Positions 57,208-64,000 of a stretch of 64,000 nt of DNA are shown here, one piece after another. The notes beneath the pieces were generated by a model. That model saw only the letters and a list, made by a program, of their open reading frames with translations, was not told the origin of the DNA and did no database searches. Source of the DNA: UBA7657 sp049652985 (lineage in GTDB: Bacteria; Pseudomonadota; Alphaproteobacteria; Micavibrionales; Micavibrionaceae); the NCBI GenBank assembly GCA_049652985.1, contig JBASFK010000008.1, positions 1-64,000 of the forward strand, written 5' to 3'. Both the position numbers and the translations under genes were made by a program. Each line of letters begins with the position of its first letter. The stretch's first letter is position 1.

Positions 57208-57408
57208 ATGATTGAGATTACAGGGCGCATTTTAAGACTGCAGGATGTGAAGGAAATGACGGGCCTTAGTAGAAGCACCATTTATGCTTACATGCATAAG
57301 AGCCTTTTTCCGCGCCATATAAACCTTGGTGCTCGATGTGTCGGCTGGCTTGAAAGCGATATTCAAAATTGGATTGAGTCTCGTGTTGAGAAAAGCCGTG
57401 CCGGATAA
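57208..57408 (+). CDS. AlpA-family phage-type regulator
   Basis: 66-aa winged-helix protein of the AlpA/excisionase group. It reads ILRLQDVKEMTGLSRSTIYA, then YMHKSLFPRHINLGARCVGW and LESDIQNWIESRV, a standard AlpA pattern (GLSRSTIY...G.FP...LG.R.vgW...di..W). CGAAAGGAGAAATACC precedes the ATG. In P4-like elements AlpA activates integrase or excision genes. The repeat array starts directly after its stop codon. Confidence 0.88.
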   Translation: MIEITGRILRLQDVKEMTGLSRSTIYAYMHKSLFPRHINLGARCVGWLESDIQNWIESRVEKSRAG

Positions 57409-57409
57409 A

Positions 57410-57641
57410 GCTGCGGTGCATACCCAATCGAAACGATTGCGGCAATACAGGAGGGCTGCGGTACATACAGCATCTTTTGGATGGTGTTAATACCGGAGAT
57501 CTCCGGGCAATACTCCATTACGATAATGGTGGCAATACCGGAGATTTGGGGCAATACATGATACGCCGTATCATGGCAATACCGTAGGCTTCGGTGCATA
57601 CACCATACGCCGTATGGCGACCATACCGGGGGACCACCCCC
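57410..57641. repeat. Tandem array of about 45-bp units with variable self-complementary stems
   Basis: Five composite units (57410-57448, 57449-57493, 57494-57538, 57539-57582, 57583-57626) and a terminal hairpin (GGGGG-ACCA-CCCCC, 57628-57641). Each unit has a 14-20-base half ending GCATAC/GCAATAC, often starting CGGAG, and a 25-base half made of a short palindrome plus GGCAATAC. The palindromes differ yet stay complementary: CAATCG-AAA-CGATTG, CCATTA-CGA-TAATGG, ATGATAC-GCC-GTATCAT, CCATAC-GCC-GTATGG; the second unit is weaker. From 57642 to 57787 I see no gene and no further clear unit. Confidence 0.85.
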
Positions 57642-57787
57642 AAGGCCGCCCCTCCATCCGTAGTTGATCCGACTAGATAATTTTCCAGCACCTAAAAAGG
57701 CGTCAATACTTCAACAAAAAAAGACTCTCTATGACCGATCAATTTGTGATTGAATAACGCTAAATAATAGCTTTTATCGGAGTCTGT

Positions 57788-58606
57788 ATGCCTTTTTCTG
57801 CCACGGTTTTTAATGTGCTTATCGCATCGCCATCTGACGTCCCAGATGAAAGAGAGGCTATTGCCGCCAGCCTGCACGAATGGAATGCTTTAAATTCCCA
57901 AGAAACAGGAAAATTATTATTACCAGTAATGTGGGAATCTCACAGCGCCCCGAGCATGTCCGATCGCCCTCAAGGCATTATAAATGATCAAGTCGTTAAA
58001 GCCTGCGATATGTTGATCGGAGCTTTCTGGACTCGTTTAGGCACTCCAACGGGTGTAGAAGACAGCGGCACGGTTGAAGAAATAAAATGGTTTTTAAAAC
58101 ATGAAAAGCCGGTCATGCTTTATTATTCCACCGCGCCAATTCCGAGAGAGAAACTTGATACAAAGCAATTTGAAAAACTTGAAGCGTTTAAAAAAGAAAT
58201 TCGCGACAAAGGTATTCAGGATGAATATTCCTCAGTAGCGGAGCTGCAATCTAGACTTTCTAGGCATCTTACTATTGTTATGAGAGGTATGTCAGTTGGC
58301 ACTGTCGTCAATGCAGAGGTGGTCAAAGCCGCTAAAGCCTCAACAAAAGAAAATGCTCTCAACACAATCGAGCCAGTAGAACAAAAAGATTTAAGCCCGA
58401 ACGATAATTCTATTCTTTATTTTGAGGAGTACAGTGAGAAAGCTTTTTTGATCAGAGGGAATTCGAAACCATATAAAGATCAAATAAAAGAATTGGGTGG
58501 GAAATGGATGAAATCCAAAGACGGCAGCTATGCTTGGATGTTTTCCAAAAGAAGGCTTGATCAAGTGGCGCAGGCCTTGAATATTTTACCTCAATACAAA
58601 CGATAA
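57788..58606 (+). CDS. DUF4062 protein with a C-terminal KPYKxxLKELGGKW module
   Basis: Unknown protein (272 aa). The N-terminal half starts FNVLIASPSDVPDEREAIAA and continues with WESHSAPSMSDRPQGIINDQ and DMLIGAFWTRLGTPTG, the pattern of DUF4062, a TIR/deoxyribosyltransferase-like fold often found in defence or signalling proteins. The linker is charged. The C-terminal 60 residues contain RGNSKPYKDQIKELGGKWM and SYAWMFSKRR, a small module known from viral and phage proteins. ATCGGAGTCTGT precedes the ATG. It lies between the repeat array and the structured RNA candidate. Confidence 0.75.
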   Translation: MPFSATVFNVLIASPSDVPDEREAIAASLHEWNALNSQETGKLLLPVMWESHSAPSMSDRPQGIINDQVVKACDMLIGAFWTRLGTPTGVEDSGTVEEIKWFLKHEKPVMLYYSTAPIPREKLDTKQFEKLEAFKKEIRDKGIQDEYSSVAELQSRLSRHLTIVMRGMSVGTVVNAEVVKAAKASTKENALNTIEPVEQKDLSPNDNSILYFEEYSEKAFLIRGNSKPYKDQIKELGGKWMKSKDGSYAWMFSKRRLDQVAQALNILPQYKR

Positions 58607-58626
58607 TTCCGTTCATCAATACATCA

Positions 58627-58644
58627 CAAGTACTTAAGTACTTG
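58627..58644. promoter_or_regulatory. 18-bp perfect palindrome
   Basis: CAAGTACTTAAGTACTTG is fully self-complementary. It lies 24 bases upstream of the structured RNA candidate and 20 bases after the DUF4062 gene, so an operator role is plausible. Confidence 0.5.
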
Positions 58645-58667
58645 AACATCTTCATTCTTTGAGCGAA

Positions 58668-58868
58668 GGTTACAGCGAAGCAGTCGATGGGGCTGTTTCG
58701 GGGCTTTGTAACCTCAGTTAGGCGGCTGACATCAGCCGTAATGGTGTCGCTTCTCGGTTTATGGCCGGGAGGCGGCAGTGCATGTCCAAGCCTTCGGGCT
58801 AAAGACTGCCGCGCCGTGCCTAGCTCGGTTACAAACTCCCGGCCACCAGCCCATCTGGTGGCTTTTTT
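58668..58868 (+). ncRNA. Structured RNA candidate with terminator
   Basis: A GC-rich stretch inside the AT-rich island folds into consecutive helices: GGTTACA/TGTAACC (58668-58674, 58707-58713) enclosing CGAAGCAG/CTGTTTCG; CGGCTGA-CA-TCAGCCG (58723-58738); GGCCGGGAG/CTCCCGGCC (58763-58771, 58836-58844) enclosing GCGGCAGT/ACTGCCGC (58772-58779, 58805-58812) and a hairpin AGCC-TTCG-GGCT; then terminator CCACCAG/CTGGTGG and six T to 58868. A weak open frame runs through it but has no ribosome site. C4-type antisense RNAs of P4/P1-like phages are one known class to compare. Confidence 0.65.
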
Positions 58869-58893
58869 ATTGTAAAAAAAAGGGAGAAAACAT

Positions 58894-59403
58894 ATGAAAC
58901 ATTTTTTAATCGCTTTGGTGGCTTTGAGTTTAAGTGCTTGCTCTACGCCCTATCAGAAAAAATCATCGTTTAATAATATTGCAGGAGGGTATACGGAGCT
59001 TCATTTGTCTCCTGATACTTATATGGTCACCATGCAAGGAAACCAGCATTTAGAACCAGAGAGCGTTTTCATGATGCTTTTCTATCGAGCTTCAGAAATT
59101 GCAGCTCAAAACAATTCACGTTATTTTACAATTGAAAGTTTTGATAGCAGTGCAAAGCTGCATAATAGCGTTTTACCGGGTTGGTCTTCTGAACAGTCTT
59201 CAGGAACTGTAACCGTGAACCCCTATGCCAACACAGGAAATTTCAATGCTCAACGGTCAGGCATTTATATGCCGCCGCAAACAATTAGCGGACAAGAAAT
59301 TACCATGAGGGTAGTTATTAGATTGGTTGCCGATAATTCCAACATAGATAAGAAAAAGCTTATTGATGGACGCTTCATTTTAGATAACTGGCAGGTAAAG
59401 TAA
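58894..59403 (+). CDS. CC0125/CC1285-like lipoprotein
   Basis: Envelope lipoprotein (169 aa). Signal MKHFLIALVALSLSACSTPY with lipobox SAC (Cys16). The mature part, TPYQKKSSFNNIAGGYTELH and FMMLFYRASEIAAQNNSRYF, resembles the CC0125/CC1285 family common in alphaproteobacteria (tPYqp...GGYse...lLYRAAElt). AGGGAGAAAACAT precedes the ATG. Codon use is AT-rich like the island. Its transcript would start downstream of, or read through, the RNA terminator. Confidence 0.7.
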   Translation: MKHFLIALVALSLSACSTPYQKKSSFNNIAGGYTELHLSPDTYMVTMQGNQHLEPESVFMMLFYRASEIAAQNNSRYFTIESFDSSAKLHNSVLPGWSSEQSSGTVTVNPYANTGNFNAQRSGIYMPPQTISGQEITMRVVIRLVADNSNIDKKKLIDGRFILDNWQVK

Positions 59404-59476
59404 TAAGAACACGAATATTATCTTACTCTAATGCTGCCAAATACAACTATAAGCAGATGGGTAGCTTTTTATTTAC

Positions 59477-59597
59477 AATTCGCTATTGTTGAAATTCTCA
59501 ATAATAGCGAATTACGTTACAAAAATAGATAGCTATATTTACATAGAGTTGGCGATGGGGAGCGCTTAACTCTGAAAATATTGGTTTCATCCAATAT
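59477..59597. other. Series of three inverted repeats upstream of the methyltransferase
   Basis: The 254-base gap 59404-59657 has no gene. It holds AATTCGCTATTGTTGA / TCAATAATAGCGAATT (59477-59492, 59498-59513; one G-T wobble), AGAGTT/AACTCT (59545-59550, 59568-59573) and ATATTGG-TTTCAT-CCAATAT (59578-59597). They may be operators or another RNA. Confidence 0.45.
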
Positions 59598-59657
59598 GTC
59601 CCCACAAAAGTTTATTAGAAACGACGCAAGCGCCATCAATCTGTAGGGGATTACAAA

Positions 59658-61382
59658 GTGCTTAATTGTGAAAAACAATTAGAGATAGAGGAAGGTGATC
59701 AAGCCTTACATCGTCGCTTACGCGAGCTTCGAGAAATTGTTGTTTCTCTAAAAAAATCTAAAATGACTCCTTTAAAAATATGCGAGTCTATTTTAGAAAA
59801 TCGATTTATCGATTTAAAAATTCGCACCTTTTTCAAAAATCTTCCTGCCGAAGAAAAACATTATTGGATAGCTAGTCTATATGCGTTGCTGATGCCTGAA
59901 CAAAAACGTATGAAGCTTGCTGCCTATTTTACGCCACCGCATTTAGTTCAATATGTTGTTAGTACTCTAATTGAGCTTGGCATTGATATTGGGCAGCATA
60001 GAATTTTAGACCCGGCATCTGGAGGAGCAGCATTCTTAGTTCCTTTGGCACGACATATAAAAGACAATTCATCAAAAAGTTCTAAAAATATAATTAGTTC
60101 AATTGAAAGCACTTTGGCAGGAGTCGAGATTGAACCTAATCTTGCAAGTCTTTCTGAACTATTGTTGAAGGATTTATTGCGTACAGAAATTAGCAATACC
60201 GGCCACGAGCTTAAGACTCTTATTAAGCGAGCCAATACTTTAAAATTAGAAAAACCTGACAAACTATATGATGTGGTTGTAGGAAATCCTCCTTATGGAA
60301 GAGTGCTCCGCCCCACACCTCAAATACTGAAAGATTTTTCTCCAATCATAAGTGATGGCTATGTCAATTTGTATGCCCTGTTTGTTGAGCAAGCAATTAA
60401 ATGGGTGCGTCCCAAAGGATTTATCTGCCTAATTATTCCTACATCATTTATTGGTGGCCCGTATTTCTCTGCTCTTAGGGAACGTATTCTAGAAACATGC
60501 AGAGTTATAAATCTTGATTTAATAGATAAGCGCAGCGACGTCTTTTTAGATGTAGTGCAGGATGTGTGTGTGCTTGTTTTGCAAAAGAAACAAGCCAAAG
60601 GAAATATGGAGTTTAAAGTTCCTACCTGTTCTCTTATCACAATGGGAAAACCCCGGAAATTATTAGGTAACTTAGGTTTGCCAACAGCCGTTAGTAATCG
60701 CGTGTGGGTATTGCCAGATGAAGAAGGTGGTACTGAACTTTTCCAAGAAGGCTTAGAAACATTAGAAGATTATGGGTACATAATAAAATCAGGATATTTC
60801 GTATGGAATCGTGAAAAAGAACGTTATCGGATTGGAAGAAAGCCAGGTCCTAAAGAAGTGCCTTTGTTTTGGGCGCACAATGTAAAAGCCAATTGTATCT
60901 GTTCTCCGCTTGAATCTACTTCAAAATTAAATAGTTTTGGTTTTGTTAAATTTAATGAAAAAAGCAGTGCTATCATTAAGTCCGATGCCATTATTTTACA
61001 GCGTACAAGCAATCGCAGGCAAGATCGCCGCTTAATAGCTTCCATTATCCGTAAAAATAAAGTCCCAGGGAAAAAAGGATTTGTCAGTGAAAATCACACA
61101 ATTTTAATAGTTCCAGACCCTAAAAAAACTCAATTAGTTTCATTGAAAATCTTGTGCCGCTTAATTAACACGTCGCAGGTTGATGGTCGTTTCCGCCGGA
61201 TTTCAGGCTCCGTTAGCGTTTCTACTAAAGCTTTGAGGGGCCTTCCTTTGCCAGTGGCAAAAGAAGTTGTTTTGGCTTTCAAAGCTGACAAAGACGACAA
61301 TAACGCTGCAAAAATTGCCTACGCCAAATCTATAGTTAAAACGCTAAAGAAGCCGAAAGGTAAAAAGCGTGGTGGAAAATAA
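59658..61382 (+). CDS. N6-adenine DNA methyltransferase (Eco57I-like)
   Basis: SAM-dependent DNA methyltransferase (574 aa). Motif X/I region is LAAYFTPPHLVQYVVSTLIE then RILDPASGGAAFLVPLARHI, and motif IV is YDVVVGNPPYGRVLRP, typical of gamma-class adenine methylases. The C-terminal half (from about residue 360) resembles a target-recognition region, and the end is Lys-rich. No nuclease motif is visible, so it is a methylase and not a fused type IIG enzyme. It starts at GTG 59658 after AGGGGATTAC. It is coupled to the giant ORF that begins before its stop. Confidence 0.88.
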   Translation: MLNCEKQLEIEEGDQALHRRLRELREIVVSLKKSKMTPLKICESILENRFIDLKIRTFFKNLPAEEKHYWIASLYALLMPEQKRMKLAAYFTPPHLVQYVVSTLIELGIDIGQHRILDPASGGAAFLVPLARHIKDNSSKSSKNIISSIESTLAGVEIEPNLASLSELLLKDLLRTEISNTGHELKTLIKRANTLKLEKPDKLYDVVVGNPPYGRVLRPTPQILKDFSPIISDGYVNLYALFVEQAIKWVRPKGFICLIIPTSFIGGPYFSALRERILETCRVINLDLIDKRSDVFLDVVQDVCVLVLQKKQAKGNMEFKVPTCSLITMGKPRKLLGNLGLPTAVSNRVWVLPDEEGGTELFQEGLETLEDYGYIIKSGYFVWNREKERYRIGRKPGPKEVPLFWAHNVKANCICSPLESTSKLNSFGFVKFNEKSSAIIKSDAIILQRTSNRRQDRRLIASIIRKNKVPGKKGFVSENHTILIVPDPKKTQLVSLKILCRLINTSQVDGRFRRISGSVSVSTKALRGLPLPVAKEVVLAFKADKDDNNAAKIAYAKSIVKTLKKPKGKKRGGK

Positions 61383-64000
61383 TAAAAATATTGCCTCGTC
61401 AGATGATATCTCACAGGAGGTAAGGCAAGCGCCCGTTGAAAATAGCGACGGTCTGACATTAAAGAGAATCTATGAGCACGATCAAATTTGCACACCAAGC
61501 CCAGCTATGCAAAAAATCCTAGAAGTTTTTGAGCGTACTCTAATTAATAAAGAAAGTGAAACTTTGCTAGTTTGGCCACAAAGGCCAGAAGAAGTCTCAA
61601 TTGTGCACTCGCTAGCGTCGAAAAAACGCATCGCAAATTGCGATACAGAAAAGTTGGCAACTCTGTTTTTTCCTTGGTGCCGCAGTACCAGTGCAACTCA
61701 GAGAACATTATTGCTAGATAGATTGAAAATTACGCAAGAAACCCTTCCCGCGCTTAATCGGATACTGCAGAAAAAACCCCCTGCAAATGATTCATTCGGT
61801 TATTTGATGTCGTTACATAGCCTGAAACATTTATTCTCAAGCGGCAAAAAAAACACAAGATTAATAAAAGCCTTGGAATTAGATCCGGGACTAGAGCATC
61901 CCACTTTGTTTGAAATTTTGCCGCAGATTAATATAGAAGAGTCTAGAATCATTACTTTCGAAAATCATTTCCTTCGTAGATTGCAAAGGCATACTTGGCT
62001 TGGTGATACTCAACATATAAATGGAGCTATAAATTCATTGCGAACTCCATTTGTGATGTTTGGCGTACATGCAAAAGCTAATCGTACAAGGTTATTGCGG
62101 CCTGCGGGATTAGATCCTAAGCATAGCGGACGAAAGCCTGACATTGTCCTTGTCGATTTGACACGCTTAGCTCGTAATCGCTTAGGTAAAGATTGGCGAA
62201 AAGCGGTTTCACGCTTTTTAACTACATTGCGCGAACTTTATGGCGATGATTGCCCTCCGCTTTTGACTATAACAGAAGATGTATTTGTCCTGCAGGCGTT
62301 GAGATGGGATATTGTTAAAGAATATGATGTGCAGCGTAAAGTAATCAAGGCTGATAAAAGACCTGCTAAGGCACAATTAGTTCTAAATTCAAATCCCGAT
62401 CCTTTTTTTAAGGACGATCTTCCTTATCCCTCAATTCCAGAAATCACAGCAGATCTGTATGGAAGCGATATATTGAGCTTTGTAAGCTTTGGCATGAAAT
62501 TAAGGCGCACCCTTGCCGAAGGGGGAGATGAAGAGCTTGCAGATACTGTAATGACGGCAGTAGATGTTATTCAAAATCTTATTGGATTGCCCGGGTCTCC
62601 AAGACAATTTTTTGAGTTTCTTGAGGAGCATTATCAAGGCTTTGAAAAGCAAAGCTTGGGCGCTCGTTTTGATCATATGTCGCCAAGAGGAAAAATAAAA
62701 ACGGCTTTAAACTTAGGTTTAGCTGGAGCCAATCATAAATCACTTACAGAATTTCTTTCGGCATTTGATAAGTTAGGTACAGCTTTATCGGCTAATAATC
62801 CTGGATCGGATTTATTTAAAGAATGTATTAAGGACCTTTCGCGCAAAGCATCCAAGTCGATTATTATTTTCTCCAGCGAGCTTATTCGGGGATTCGCAGA
62901 ATGGCGAATAGAAAATGATGCTAATTTTTCTGATATACGAGACAGCGTAGAGAAGAAAATTCTTCTTTTAGATAAAAGAGAAGCAATCGAAGAACTGCAG
63001 CTTAGCCACGCAGAAAAAAAGTTTTTTCAAAGAATTGTATTTATTGAGCCTTATGCCGATGATTTTCTTCTAATTTTAACTCGTCATTGGCTCCCAGCTA
63101 AAGTTTCTATTTTATCCAATTTAGCTAGGGCAGAAAATATAATAAGACGTCTTAAAATTCTGTTGGATATTGAAGGTGTAGAGCCGGTAAGAGAAATATT
63201 ATCTGTTGTTGAAAAAGAATTGGAGCGAGCTTTAGAAGGAAGAAATGTTGATTTTCCTGATCTTGATAGCGCCCCCTTACCTATGAAATTAGGAACGCTA
63301 GATTTGACAGCGATAGGAACTTCAGCAAGTGGCCCAACTAGAATTATTGGCACATCTTCCGATTTTCAAATTAAAGCCTTTGATGGCTCAGAAATGGCCC
63401 TTTATAACCCCGATAGCTTGCAGGTTTTTTCTAAAAAGTTAGCTAAAGACTTACAAGTTGATGATCAAATTTGTGTCTTTAGTCCTGATTTTGTTGGTAT
63501 GGCGCGTGAAAAACTAAATCTCAGAACAAATGCATCGGAAATTTTAGTTTTGTATCATAAAGCTGTTGTTGAGGCTGCAGAAAAATTACCCGGATATGAT
63601 TTATCATCTAAAGCTAGCGCACTTGAGGCGCGCATGAAAAGCATTGATCCTTTATTACAAATGCCCGGACATCAATCTCTTCGTAGCTGGATTAATGTCG
63701 CTGATCTTATTGACTCCCCGCGTGACGAGGTCCGCCCACAAGCGCCTAAGGATAGGCGCCGTTTTTTAACTTTCATGAAAGCTTTAGATATTGATGAGAA
63801 CCTTGCAAAAAACTATTGGGATTTTGGAGTATTTTGGACTCGTTCAATGAGAATTCGCAATGGAGCTGCATTCCACCAAGTTTTTATGAGTATTTTAATA
63901 GATCCATATGGCGCTGCCAATTCTCTACCCGCAGCAAGTAGGCATGATGTATGGAGAATTTATGAAACCGCAGAACATCATATCGTGACTGTAAGATCTA
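61369..64000 (+). CDS. Large protein coupled to the methyltransferase (partial, 3' end outside)
   Basis: An uninterrupted frame from GTG 61369 (with AAAGG 8 bases upstream, overlapping the methylase stop by 14 bases) to the window end, at least 877 residues. I do not recognise it with certainty. A segment KPDIVLVDLTRLARNRLGKD followed by PPLLTITEDVFVLQ recalls a degenerate helicase/ATPase Walker B region. The C-terminal part contains FSPDFVGMAREKLNLRTNAS and HQSLRSWINVADLIDSPRDE, which vaguely recalls DrmE-like proteins of DISARM systems. No P-loop or nuclease motif was found. A role in a methylation-linked defence system is inferred from the gene order. Confidence 0.75.
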   Translation, partial: MVENNKNIASSDDISQEVRQAPVENSDGLTLKRIYEHDQICTPSPAMQKILEVFERTLINKESETLLVWPQRPEEVSIVHSLASKKRIANCDTEKLATLFFPWCRSTSATQRTLLLDRLKITQETLPALNRILQKKPPANDSFGYLMSLHSLKHLFSSGKKNTRLIKALELDPGLEHPTLFEILPQINIEESRIITFENHFLRRLQRHTWLGDTQHINGAINSLRTPFVMFGVHAKANRTRLLRPAGLDPKHSGRKPDIVLVDLTRLARNRLGKDWRKAVSRFLTTLRELYGDDCPPLLTITEDVFVLQALRWDIVKEYDVQRKVIKADKRPAKAQLVLNSNPDPFFKDDLPYPSIPEITADLYGSDILSFVSFGMKLRRTLAEGGDEELADTVMTAVDVIQNLIGLPGSPRQFFEFLEEHYQGFEKQSLGARFDHMSPRGKIKTALNLGLAGANHKSLTEFLSAFDKLGTALSANNPGSDLFKECIKDLSRKASKSIIIFSSELIRGFAEWRIENDANFSDIRDSVEKKILLLDKREAIEELQLSHAEKKFFQRIVFIEPYADDFLLILTRHWLPAKVSILSNLARAENIIRRLKILLDIEGVEPVREILSVVEKELERALEGRNVDFPDLDSAPLPMKLGTLDLTAIGTSASGPTRIIGTSSDFQIKAFDGSEMALYNPDSLQVFSKKLAKDLQVDDQICVFSPDFVGMAREKLNLRTNASEILVLYHKAVVEAAEKLPGYDLSSKASALEARMKSIDPLLQMPGHQSLRSWINVADLIDSPRDEVRPQAPKDRRRFLTFMKALDIDENLAKNYWDFGVFWTRSMRIRNGAAFHQVFMSILIDPYGAANSLPAASRHDVWRIYETAEHHIVTVRS

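Noticed and set aside
57363..57599. Minus-strand frame through the repeat array with a 15-residue peptide repeat
   Set aside because: The peptide repeat is only the 45-bp DNA period translated. It has no ribosome site and starts within a repeat unit. Kept pairing of the stems fits a DNA or RNA function better.
57410..57641. CRISPR array
   Set aside because: Units are about 45 bp with no constant 24-40 bp repeat and no 28-40 bp unique spacer; the variable parts are palindromes. No cas genes are nearby.
58687..58875. 62-codon open frame inside the structured RNA region
   Set aside because: It has no ribosome site, its codons follow the stems of the predicted helices, and its end covers the terminator. 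RNA is the better reading, although similar frames may be listed as proteins in databases.

Overview
The window reads as a piece of an alphaproteobacterial chromosome of moderately high G+C. Supporting signs are the tuf-S10-spc-alpha ribosomal gene order, a short-lid adenylate kinase, a SapC-family protein, a CysNC fusion, an alanine-racemase-fold ornithine decarboxylase, and several GGAAC-N16/17-CGTT promoters of the alphaproteobacterial general-stress (EcfG) type. A Micavibrio/Rhodospirillales-like source would fit, but the sequence alone does not fix the genus.

Region by region. 1-16.5 kb: end of tuf, then ribosomal proteins S10 to L15, secY, adk, rpsM, rpsK, rpoA and rplQ. This superoperon is interrupted three times: a 62-codon unknown ORF between rplV and rpsC, a terminator-like leader with a thrice-repeated 9-mer between rpsC and rplP, and a true terminator plus two low-G+C secreted or membrane ORFs between rplO and secY. 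16.5-29 kb: panC-panB, a Do-type protease, dimeric-type glycyl-tRNA synthetase, a TrmN6-like methyltransferase, a lytic transglycosylase, an acyl-CoA dehydrogenase, several unknown secreted proteins and a SapC-family protein. 29-34 kb: ugd and sulfate activation genes (cysD, cysNC, cysQ). 34-35 kb: a divergent repressor pair around a palindromic operator. 35-39.7 kb: a polyamine operon read leftwards (ornithine decarboxylase, deoxyhypusine-synthase-like protein, agmatine deiminase, N-carbamoylputrescine amidase). It is preceded by a 26-codon leader ORF whose stop codon lies inside a terminator stem. 39.8-45.1 kb: dihydroorotase, a response-regulator remnant and a sulfate ABC transporter. 45.1-46.8 kb: motB/motA. 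46.9-56.8 kb: a stress cluster of small envelope proteins (CsbD, PRC-barrel, EF-hand, DUF883-like, DUF1328, glycine-zipper lipoprotein), an ECF sigma factor, an OmpR-type regulator and a hybrid histidine kinase, with at least six near-perfect EcfG-type promoters.

56.9-64 kb: a tRNA-Glu gene marks the edge of an AT-rich island. It holds an AlpA-like regulator, a tandem array of about five 45-bp units with variable but self-complementary stems, a DUF4062 protein, a GC-rich and highly structured RNA candidate ending in a terminator, a lipoprotein, an N6-adenine DNA methyltransferase, and a translationally coupled giant ORF that runs off the window. The island looks like a satellite-phage or defence island, and the repeat array, the RNA and the methyltransferase-partner pair are the best candidates for something undescribed. 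The leader of the polyamine operon is the best candidate for an undescribed regulatory switch in the core genome.
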